Origin: Desulfopila aestuarii DSM 18488
Lineage (GTDB): Bacteria; Desulfobacterota; Desulfobulbia; Desulfobulbales; Desulfocapsaceae
Length of the DNA stretch: 64,000 bases
Assembly: GCF_900143695.1 (NCBI RefSeq)
Contig: NZ_FRFE01000008.1
Coordinates: forward strand, 124,001-188,000
Direction: 5' to 3'
The position numbers were made by a program, and so were the translations under genes. Position 1 is the stretch's first letter; every line of letters begins with the position of its first letter. A model generated the notes under the pieces. That model did not search any database. It was not told where the DNA came from and saw only the letters and a program-made list of their open reading frames with translations. This document shows positions 54,230 to 60,935 of the stretch, piece after piece.

Positions 54230-54654
54230 TCTTGACTCCTTTCGTTTTCCGCATTCGTGAACTTTGATCAGGTCGGCACTCGCAAACCTGATCATATCCC
54301 CATTTGCTGCCACACCCTTCACGCAACATGCTGATTCGCGTTAATGAGGGCACAACACACATACGTACCTAGAGGCAAGCGATATCCTCACCGATGTGAG
54401 GAGATGAGAGGCAATCCCATCCTCACGACATGCGGAAATCGCTTTTTGCACAGCTCACGTTATCAAGCTCAGAAAAAAATGCTACAGAAGAAAGGATATC
54501 GTAAAAAAAATCAGCATTTCACTCAGTTAGCAGTAATACTACTACCTACAAACAGGCAAGTTTTCGCCCTACTCGCCTGTAAGGTTTTTACCTACACAGG
54601 TGACTTTTGAGGGTATCTTGAAATGTCATCAACTGTCTTCTTTTTTCGTTCATC
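54230..54654. other. Intergenic region upstream of fdnG
   Basis: A 425-bp A/T-rich spacer between the ORP-like cluster and fdnG on the same strand. It should contain the fdn promoter, but no clear element is visible beyond the hairpin at 54575-54602. No reading frame looks protein-like. Confidence 0.4.
54575..54602 (-). terminator. Weak hairpin after the last ORP-cluster gene
   Basis: An interrupted stem CCTGT...AGGT/ACCT...ACAGG follows the NifX-like gene on the minus strand. There is no T-run; the call is tentative. Confidence 0.35.
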
Positions 54655-55014
54655 TTACCAGTGCCCTTCCCTATTTGGTTCTTCGCTGTACGTCAGGTTG
54701 CCATTCGTAAAATTAGCTACCGCCACCTGCACAGTACCCGCCACATCCTGTACTACTTTGATGCCACCGGCATTAAGTGTTTTGAAGGCATTGGGCCCGC
54801 AATAGCCGGTCAGCAGCACCTCGGCACCCATGTCGGCCACGGCTGTTGCCGCCTGAATACCCGCGCCCTTGAAAGACTGGACGTTCTTTTCGTTATCCAT
54901 CACCTCGACCTCCATAGTTTCGGTGTCGACGATCAGGATATACCGAGCCCGGCCAAATCTTGGGTCCATTGCTGACTGGAGATCGGTACCTGTTGATGTA
55001 ACTGCTATTTTCAT
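54655..55014 (-). CDS. NifX/ORP-like cofactor-binding protein 1
   Basis: A 119-aa protein of the dinitrogenase iron-molybdenum cofactor (NifX/NafY-type) domain family: KIAVTSTGTDLQSAMDPRFGRARYILIVD, then GAGIQAATAVADMGAEVLLTGYCG and NAGGIKVV. In size and fold it resembles the orange protein of Desulfovibrio, which binds a Mo-Cu sulfide cluster; whether this paralogue does so is unknown. The ATG has AAGGAG six bases upstream. It is the last gene of the cluster, set apart by a 27-bp perfect hairpin in its leader. Confidence 0.88.
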   Translation of the reverse strand: MKIAVTSTGTDLQSAMDPRFGRARYILIVDTETMEVEVMDNEKNVQSFKGAGIQAATAVADMGAEVLLTGYCGPNAFKTLNAGGIKVVQDVAGTVQVAVANFTNGNLTYSEEPNREGHW

Positions 55015-55040
55015 TGTGACTCCTTCATCTTTCAAAGGCC

Positions 55041-55100
55041 GGCAGGCTCCATGGGTAAGATGAAAATCTCACAATTTTCATCTTACCCATGGAGCCTGCC
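55041..55100. repeat. 27-bp perfect inverted repeat upstream of the NifX-like gene
   Basis: Positions 55041-55067 pair without mismatch to 55074-55100 around a 6-nt loop CTCACA (arm starts GGCAGGCTCCATGGG). It lies in the leader of the NifX-like gene, about 16 bases above its ribosome-binding site. Neither strand has a T-run. It may be a terminator, an RNA-stability or regulatory hairpin, or a remnant of a small mobile repeat. Confidence 0.9.
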
Positions 55101-55248
55101 AACTATTAAGTTTTCATTCTAAAACTTGGGATTTTGGTCGAGATCAAGGCATGCGAGAAATTTTACCACAGCATATGTCTCATATTCAGAGGATAAAAGT
55201 GAGAGCATAACGAAGATATCGGCCAAAAGATCAGTTTTATGGTGAAAA

Positions 55249-55629
55249 CTATTTACCGCCTCCGCCGCAAACCTGATCATCAGAGATCATCAGGAGTTTG
55301 CCGGCGATCATATCCTCAACCACCGGTTTGATCTCATGCCGCTCCGCCTCGTGGTAGACATCAATGCCTACCTGCCTGAAACCCATCAACGGACGCATGC
55401 CGATACCGCCGACAATAAGCGCATCCACGTTATGACTGGCCAGCAGATTCACCGGCACCATGCAGCCGCCCTGCACATGGGAAACATTCTGTATGGTGGT
55501 CACCTTAGCTATTTTCCCGTCCATAAGATCAACAAAGGTAAATACATCACAGTGACCAAAGTGACCGGCTCTCAGACCTTCCAAACCGCCTTCACCTTCT
55601 GAAGGAATGGCTATTCTCATCTTGCTCAT
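55249..55629 (-). CDS. NifX/ORP-like cofactor-binding protein 2
   Basis: A 126-aa member of the same family: MRIAIPSEGEGGLEGLRAGHFG, with the family strand order through VDALIVGGIGMRPLMGFRQVGIDVY. The conserved GHFGHCDVF has a His/Cys that could bind metal, and the C-terminus ends VCGGGGK. The start at 55629 has AGGAG upstream at slightly long spacing; a second ATG three codons later is possible. It follows the first MinD ATPase by 20 bases. Confidence 0.87.
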   Translation of the reverse strand: MSKMRIAIPSEGEGGLEGLRAGHFGHCDVFTFVDLMDGKIAKVTTIQNVSHVQGGCMVPVNLLASHNVDALIVGGIGMRPLMGFRQVGIDVYHEAERHEIKPVVEDMIAGKLLMISDDQVCGGGGK

Positions 55630-55649
55630 CTTGCTTCATTCTCCTGCAT

Positions 55650-56558
55650 TTACTGAATTGCGGCGGAAAAATTTTGTATTCCCGCCATGTTCATGGCCGG
55701 AGCGCCAATGATATTTTTCCACATATCACGTACGATCCCGGCCGCTCTCGATTCATTTTTCATTTCCACAATACTTTGGCCCGCGACCATGGCAGAAACA
55801 AACACCGGATCAAAAGGAATACGCCCGAGTAACAGCAGATTGCGCTCTTTTGCCCGTGTTTCGATGGCCATGGTCATTTCCGGATTCAAGTCATATTTGT
55901 TCACCAGCACCATTCCCGGCACCCGGAAATGGGCCGCCAGATCTATTACCCTGTCCATATCGTGCAGTCCTGACATGGTGGGTTCGACCACCAGCACCAG
56001 CATGGATGCGCCACCTATAGATGCAATCACCGGACAACCGATGCCTGGCGGGCCGTCGGTAATGATCAGGTCGAGCCCATTTTCTTCCGCAATTTTTCTG
56101 GCCTGTTGCCGGACAAGGCTGACCAGTTTGCCAGAGTTCTCCTCGGCAATACCCAGCCTGGCGTGAACCATGGGCCCACCTCTGGTTGAGGAGATAAACC
56201 ATTCACCGCATTTCTGAATGGGGAAATCGATCGCCTTTTCCGGACACAGGTCAACACACACTCCGCATCCTTCACAGGTGATTCCATCCACCACATAATC
56301 AGCGGATATAGCCGAAAATCTGCAGAGATCACGACATTTTCCGCAAAGAGTACACCGAGCCTTGTCAATTACGGCAAGACTGCCACCCATAAAATTGCTG
56401 CGCTGTTCCACCTGCGGATCAAAGAGCAGATGCAGGTCCGCAGCATCCACATCAGCATCGCAGAGCACGTTCTTTTTCGCCAGCATGGCAAAGGCGGCGG
56501 TAAGGCTGGTCTTGCCCGTACCACCTTTACCGCTGACCACCACAATTTCTCTCATCAT
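55650..56558 (-). CDS. MinD/Mrp-type ATPase with inserted ferredoxin domain, 1
   Basis: A 302-aa deviant Walker ATPase. P-loop KGGTGKTSLT (10-19), then a two-cluster ferredoxin insert (about 66-115: CTLCGKCRDLC and CEGCGVCVDLCPE), then LIITDGPPGIGCPVIA and the MinD-like VVEPTMSGLHD. It is related to the paired MinD ATPases of the Desulfovibrio orp operons, which are thought to act in cluster assembly or complex formation. The cluster has two such ATPases in tandem, as in that system. AAGGAAAG precedes the first of two adjacent ATG codons. Confidence 0.92.
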   Translation of the reverse strand: MMREIVVVSGKGGTGKTSLTAAFAMLAKKNVLCDADVDAADLHLLFDPQVEQRSNFMGGSLAVIDKARCTLCGKCRDLCRFSAISADYVVDGITCEGCGVCVDLCPEKAIDFPIQKCGEWFISSTRGGPMVHARLGIAEENSGKLVSLVRQQARKIAEENGLDLIITDGPPGIGCPVIASIGGASMLVLVVEPTMSGLHDMDRVIDLAAHFRVPGMVLVNKYDLNPEMTMAIETRAKERNLLLLGRIPFDPVFVSAMVAGQSIVEMKNESRAAGIVRDMWKNIIGAPAMNMAGIQNFSAAIQ

Positions 56559-56595
56559 GCTTTCCTTTCTTCATGTGGATTTTTCACAGGTCTGG

Positions 56596-57435
56596 CTAAC
56601 AGGCCGCGCAGATCTTAATTTTTTCGTAAAGCCCGGCGAATTTCTCCCGCCATTTGGGGGACTGCTCGGCAAGTATCCTTCCCTTCGAATAGTTCCTGGC
56701 AATCTCTCTGGAAAAAGGTATTTCCATCAGAACCGGAATCCCCTGTTGCTGGGCGTAGTCCTGTACCCCATTGTCGCCAAGATCGGAGCGGTTGATGACT
56801 ATTCCGCAGGGGATGCCCAGCTTTATGACCGCCTCCACTGCCAACTTCAGATCGTGCAGGCCAAATGGTGTCGGCTCAGTCACCAGCAGCACAAAATCGA
56901 CACCCCGCATTGCTGTAATTACCGGGCAGGAAGTACCGGGAGGCGCGTCGATAATGGTGATCCCTTTGTCGTCAATCTGTTCCCGCACCTTCCTGATCAG
57001 CGGGGGAGCCATCGCCTCGCCAATTCGCAACAGCCCATGACCAAAACGAATGGCGCCCCGTTGCCCGATCTCGAATTTCCCCACCTCACGGCCACCTTCC
57101 GTAATGGCGTTTTCCGGGCAAACCACCATGCAGCCGACGCAACCATGACAGAGTTCAGGAAAGGTCAAGAGCTTCTGCCCTACAACGGTGATGGCGCTGA
57201 ACCGACAGATATCAACACATTTGCGGCAGCCGTTGCACCGTTCCTGATCCACCTCCGGCACCATGGTGTAGACCGTTTCTTGATATTGAATCTTTGGATG
57301 CAGAAAAATGTGGACATTGGGTTCTTCCACATCGCAGTCAAGCAAATGGACAGAATCAGAAATGGCACAGGCAAGACTGGTCGCCACGGTGGTCTTACCG
57401 GTTCCGCCTTTACCGCTGGCTACTGTTACGATCAT
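56596..57435 (-). CDS. MinD/Mrp-type ATPase with inserted ferredoxin domain, 2
   Basis: A 279-aa paralogue: P-loop GKGGTGKTTVAT (about 8-19), ferredoxin insert with CNGCRKCVDIC and CHGCVGCMVVCPE, IIDAPPGTSCPVITAM and VTEPTPFGLHDLKLAVE. A C-terminal Cys pair (KICAAC) is extra compared with paralogue 1. The ATG at 57435 has AAAGGAG seven bases upstream, so the longer frame to 57465 is rejected. It probably forms a heterodimer with the neighbouring ATPase; this is inference. Confidence 0.92.
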   Translation of the reverse strand: MIVTVASGKGGTGKTTVATSLACAISDSVHLLDCDVEEPNVHIFLHPKIQYQETVYTMVPEVDQERCNGCRKCVDICRFSAITVVGQKLLTFPELCHGCVGCMVVCPENAITEGGREVGKFEIGQRGAIRFGHGLLRIGEAMAPPLIRKVREQIDDKGITIIDAPPGTSCPVITAMRGVDFVLLVTEPTPFGLHDLKLAVEAVIKLGIPCGIVINRSDLGDNGVQDYAQQQGIPVLMEIPFSREIARNYSKGRILAEQSPKWREKFAGLYEKIKICAAC

Positions 57436-57461
57436 GCTTCTCTCCTTTATTTCCCGTCCTT

Positions 57462-57833
57462 TCACCTGCAGACTCCGATTGCGGCCAGGTGAGTCATGAT
57501 CGATTTGGCATCCGCCATTTCCGGCGGACTCGGCAACTGCATGAGCACTCCGAGCCCTTCAGTCTGTTCATGAAAGATTTCCGGCGACTGGTTATCGACA
57601 AGTATGCAGTTGACGAAAGGGTGCTTGCGGGCGACCATTTTCGCGAGATCAAGACCACTCATATCTGTGAGCTGCTCGTCAATCACCACCAGCTCGATTC
57701 CTTCCTCCTGCAGCAACTCAATTGCCTCAGACCTGGAACGTGCCTGGAAGATCTGAGATTCAGCCAGAGTCCAGAGACCCGCGGCAAGCGATGCCAGCCT
57801 CTCACCCTCACGGCTGACCAATAGAATTTGCAT
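57462..57833 (-). CDS. Atypical receiver-like protein in ORP-like cluster
   Basis: A 123-aa single-domain protein with receiver topology (MQILLVSREGERLAS, IELVVIDEQLTDMSG, HPFVNCILVDNQ). The Asp in VVIDEQ fits the phospho-acceptor, but the acidic pair normally at the end of strand 1 is replaced by SRE. The Lys of strand 5 is also not evident. Phosphorylation-independent switching or a scaffold role is therefore likely. The ATG at 57833 has GGAGGT seven bases upstream and avoids overlap with the DUF5320 gene. Confidence 0.75.
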   Translation of the reverse strand: MQILLVSREGERLASLAAGLWTLAESQIFQARSRSEAIELLQEEGIELVVIDEQLTDMSGLDLAKMVARKHPFVNCILVDNQSPEIFHEQTEGLGVLMQLPSPPEMADAKSIMTHLAAIGVCR

Positions 57834-57858
57834 CGGCCTCACCTCCCTCACGTCCGGT

Positions 57859-58116
57859 TTATTCTTCTGTGGTTGTGTCACCGTCATTTCGTCCACTCTT
57901 CACTTGCTCATTTACCTGCGCCTCGTTAGCAGCAAACCTCTGCCTTTGGCCCTGGCCCATACCCCTGCCACCGCCTTTTCCGGCTCCCTGTTTCCGGCCT
58001 CTGCCCCCCCCTCGTCCCTGTCCTCCTCCTGCCTGGTCATTCTGTCGACAGGTTCCTCTGCCCCCACCTGTTACTGGTCCTTTACCTTGTGGTCCTGTTT
58101 TGTCAAATCCTGGCAT
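57859..58116 (-). CDS. DUF5320-like Gly-rich protein
   Basis: An 85-aa protein starting MPGFDKTGPQGKGPVTGGGRG, the signature of a small family regularly found next to NifX/MinD genes in anaerobes. The middle is Gly/Arg/Gln-rich and low complexity, the C-terminus acidic. The function is unknown. The ATG 58116 has GGAGGT seven bases upstream. The frame extends upstream, overlapping the NifX-like gene, but that part is shadow. Confidence 0.82.
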   Translation of the reverse strand: MPGFDKTGPQGKGPVTGGGRGTCRQNDQAGGGQGRGGGRGRKQGAGKGGGRGMGQGQRQRFAANEAQVNEQVKSGRNDGDTTTEE

Positions 58117-58129
58117 AGCTGTACCTCCG

Positions 58130-58594
58130 TTAACTGTTCTTCTTATGTGCGGGGCCATGCTTATGAGAAAGCCCCCCGTCCCGGCAGCAATGGCCGCTTC
58201 GGCCTCTACCCTGCTCGTGACAACCGGGCATCTGATATCCATCAATCGAGCCTCCGCTCCCAAACCAGGCCAGCACTCGCTCAGTCTTGCCGGTGATAAA
58301 AGGGATCAAGCGAATGCCCCCATCTTCTATTTTCCTGGCGGGCTCTGCTGAAATAGCCCCGCAAATCAGTGCCTGCGCCCCACACTCACGGAGCAGGCGA
58401 ATAACCTCTTCGGTTCGGCCCGGTGTAATCCGAAGCTGCTGGGAATCAACCGGACTGCCGGCAATGAGTTCCACGATCAGCAACGTCCGGGAAGCATCAA
58501 ACACCGGCGAAATCCGTCGACCCCAGACGGTAACTCCAACTTTGTCGCTCTTGCCAGCGCCTGCGGCCACCGACAATTCAGCCCTGTCTCTCAT
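58130..58594 (-). CDS. NifX/ORP-like protein 3 with Cys/His-rich tail
   Basis: A 154-aa protein, first gene of the operon. The family core is VGVTVWGRRISPVFDASRTLLIVE through IRLLRECGAQALICGAIS. A C-terminal tail of about 32 residues is rich in Cys, His and Gly (MPGCHEQGRGRSGHCCRDGG and onward, ending GPAHKKNS), a plausible metal-binding segment absent from the two paralogues. The ATG at 58594 has GAGGGA eight bases upstream and lies 40 nt downstream of the predicted sigma-54 start. Confidence 0.82.
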   Translation of the reverse strand: MRDRAELSVAAGAGKSDKVGVTVWGRRISPVFDASRTLLIVELIAGSPVDSQQLRITPGRTEEVIRLLRECGAQALICGAISAEPARKIEDGGIRLIPFITGKTERVLAWFGSGGSIDGYQMPGCHEQGRGRSGHCCRDGGLSHKHGPAHKKNS

Positions 58595-58644
58595 TACGTA
58601 TTCCCTCGTCAGTGCAGCAATCGCGATCGTGTTGTCATATACAA

Positions 58645-58660
58645 AGCAATGAACATGCCA
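58645..58660 (-). promoter_or_regulatory. Sigma-54 promoter of the ORP-like operon
   Basis: TGGCATGTTCATTGCT on the minus strand matches TGGCAC-N5-TTGCW at all but one specified position, with the GG/GC elements correctly spaced. The predicted start is near 58634. Confidence 0.78.
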
Positions 58661-58766
58661 CAATCATGCATATGCACGAATTGCAAAGCAAATCTCATAC
58701 TTTCAGATAGTTATTAGATTTAGCGGGAGAAGATGTGCGGAAAGATCAGAGCGAGAGACGCAACTC

Positions 58767-58817
58767 TGCGACAATAAAGCGTCGCACATGGTCGTATTCA
58801 GTCGCACTGATGCGACT
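58767..58817. promoter_or_regulatory. Two inverted-repeat activator sites (UAS)
   Basis: TGCGAC-N8-GTCGCA (58767-58786) and AGTCGCA-N4-TGCGACT (58800-58817) use the same TGCGAC half-site. They are centred about 142 and 174 nt upstream of the predicted sigma-54 start. The second overlaps the stop codon of the regulator gene. Probable binding sites for the adjacent activator. Confidence 0.7.
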
Positions 58818-60213
58818 ATGCATTGAAGTGTGAGGAGCGCCCGTCTACAGCGGGAAGGGAGATGTTCAGCTTTTTCAGTTTACGGTGAAGGGTGGCTTTA
58901 TGCATGCCAAGCGATTTGGCGGCGGCGGTGCGGTTATAGCCATGCTGCTTCAAGGCAGCCACAATAGCTTCTGTTTCAGCCGATTGAACAGCCTGGTCAA
59001 GCGCCTGCAGCGGAGCATCCGGGACAACCCGGCCGGCATCATGCGCTGGTAGATCCTGCAGATATCCAGGCAGATGCTCAACCCCGATTTCGCCGTTATG
59101 ACAGAGCACAAATGCATGTTCGATAATATTTTCCAGTTCACGGATATTGCCAGGATAATCATGAGCCAAGAGCCGTGACATGGCCCGGGTGGAAACACCG
59201 CTCACCGTCCGATTCTGCCTGGTGTTCATCCGGGTGACAAAACGGTCAATCAGCAGCGGCAGGTCCTCCATCCGCGCCCTCAGAGGCGGCAACTGGAGTC
59301 GCACAATATTAATGCGATAATAGAGGTCTCTTCGGAAATCGCCCGCCTCGATCATCTCGCTCAATTCACGATTGGTGGCAGCGATGATCCGGGCCGTGGT
59401 CTTGATTTTTTCGACACTGCCAAGCGGCTGAAACTCCCGCTCTTCCAGTACTCTTAGTAGCCGAACCTGAAAGGCCTGGCTGGTCTCACCGATCTCATCA
59501 AGCAAAATGGTCCCATCGGCTGCGGCGGCGAAAAGTCCAGGTTTATCCTTCTCCGCACCGGTAAAAGCACCCGCCTTATAACCGAACAGCTCCGATTCAA
59601 GCAGGGTGTCCGGCAGAGCGCCGCAGTTGATGGCGGTAAAAAGCTTCTCGCTGCGACTCGAAAGCGAATGGATGGCCCTCGCCAACAGTTCCTTGCCGGT
59701 TCCCGTTTCACCGCTGATCAGTACAGTGGAGTCGCTTTCAGCGACCTGAGGCAAAATCGAGAGAATACGGGTCATGGCCTGGGAACGGCTGACCATATCG
59801 CCAATCTGGTACTGCCCGGCCAGTTCACGCCGCAGTTCTTCGACCAGGCTGTGGTCACGAAACGTCTCGACCCCACCCAGGATCTCGCCCTGCTCATTAA
59901 CAAGCGGCGCGGTGGAAACGGTGATGGGAATACGCTCTCGACTGCCATTAATAATATAGGTGGATGAACTGACAAAAGATTTCCCCTCCTGCATAGTCCG
60001 TTTCAAAGCACAGTCCACCTCGCACATGTTGGAACGGAACACCTCCCAGCAGTAACGGCCAATGGCTTCACCTCGCTCCACTCCGGTGATTTCTTCAGCC
60101 GCCCGGTTAAACGACGTGATCCGCCAGTGGTGATCGACGGTAAAAACCCCATCTGAGATGGATTCGAGAATGATCTCCTGAACCGAATCGGCGATTGGCT
60201 TTTCCTCTGTCAT
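58816..60213 (-). CDS. PAS sigma-54-dependent activator of the ORP-like cluster
   Basis: A 465-aa enhancer-binding protein. PAS (about 8-120) has cysteines in RYCWEVFRSNMCEVDCAL. AAA+ (about 140-375) has Walker A GETGTGKE, an intact GAFTGA loop (YKAGAFTGAEKD) and GTILLDEIGE. A Fis-type helix-turn-helix lies at the C-terminus (GYNRTAAAKSLGMHKATLHRKLK). It resembles the sigma-54 regulator of the Desulfovibrio orp operons (DVU2106). The PAS cysteines suggest a redox or metal signal. The ATG at 60213 has AAGGA upstream; a GTG at 60228 has none. Confidence 0.92.
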   Translation of the reverse strand: MTEEKPIADSVQEIILESISDGVFTVDHHWRITSFNRAAEEITGVERGEAIGRYCWEVFRSNMCEVDCALKRTMQEGKSFVSSSTYIINGSRERIPITVSTAPLVNEQGEILGGVETFRDHSLVEELRRELAGQYQIGDMVSRSQAMTRILSILPQVAESDSTVLISGETGTGKELLARAIHSLSSRSEKLFTAINCGALPDTLLESELFGYKAGAFTGAEKDKPGLFAAAADGTILLDEIGETSQAFQVRLLRVLEEREFQPLGSVEKIKTTARIIAATNRELSEMIEAGDFRRDLYYRINIVRLQLPPLRARMEDLPLLIDRFVTRMNTRQNRTVSGVSTRAMSRLLAHDYPGNIRELENIIEHAFVLCHNGEIGVEHLPGYLQDLPAHDAGRVVPDAPLQALDQAVQSAETEAIVAALKQHGYNRTAAAKSLGMHKATLHRKLKKLNISLPAVDGRSSHFNA

Positions 60214-60224
60214 TGGGTCTTCCT

Positions 60225-60935
60225 TCACGAGCCGGCCCGACTTTTTTCAAACTGCTTAATCGCCTTAAGTACATAGGGGTAAAGGTTATCGACCACCTTC
60301 TCATAGCCCTTAGCGTTAGGGTGCAGGCCATCCTCGATATTGAGGTCCCGTTTTGTTGCCACATCTTCTAAGAAAAATGGCATGAAGATCAGATCGTTTT
60401 CATCTGCAATCTCGGGATAGATGCCGTTAAAGGCAAGCGTATAGGCCGGTCCCAGATTCCACACCATTTTCATGCCGGTGAATACCACGATGATATCGTT
60501 TTCCTTCAATACCCGCAGGATCTCCCGCAGATTTTTTGCAGGTACCGCCGGATCAATACCACGCAAACCATCATTCGCCCCGATTTCGAGGATAACGATA
60601 TCGGGCTTCATAGTCAGAATCCATTCAAGCCGCGACAGGGTGCCGCTGGTGGTCTCACCACTTACCCCGGCATTAACAACCTGGTAATTCAACCCGTCCA
60701 CCCGCAATCGCCTCTCCAGTTGGGCCGGGTAGCTCAATTCCTCCTCCACCCCAAGGCCAGCAGTCAGACTGTCTCCCACGCAAACGATTGTCCCCAAAGG
60801 TTCGGACTGCTCCTCCACCTTCGCCGTTACCGGCTGTTGTTTTTCCTCCTGCCGGTCACAGCCTGTAACCAGCAACAGCAAGACCAGAAGCAGCAGGGTG
60901 ACGACTCTATTATTCCGGAGATATGATCTATTCAA
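60225..60935 (-). CDS. SGNH-hydrolase lipoprotein (TesA/arylesterase-like)
   Basis: A 236-aa exported esterase. The signal peptide ends in the lipobox VTGC (about residues 23-26). SGNH blocks follow: GDSLTAGLG (Ser), VNAGVSGETTSG (Gly), ILEIGANDGLRG (Asn) and DGLHPNAKGYE (Asp/His). Like E. coli TesA it sits beside YbbA/YbbP homologues and probably hydrolyses acyl esters at the cell envelope. The TTG start is supported by GGGAG seven bases upstream and overlaps the permease stop by eight bases. Confidence 0.88.
   Translation of the reverse strand: MNRSYLRNNRVVTLLLLVLLLLVTGCDRQEEKQQPVTAKVEEQSEPLGTIVCVGDSLTAGLGVEEELSYPAQLERRLRVDGLNYQVVNAGVSGETTSGTLSRLEWILTMKPDIVILEIGANDGLRGIDPAVPAKNLREILRVLKENDIIVVFTGMKMVWNLGPAYTLAFNGIYPEIADENDLIFMPFFLEDVATKRDLNIEDGLHPNAKGYEKVVDNLYPYVLKAIKQFEKSRAGS

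Noticed and set aside
55041-55100. The 27-bp inverted repeat as an insertion sequence end
   Set aside because: No transposase gene or target duplication is visible in or around it; kept only as an unexplained repeat.
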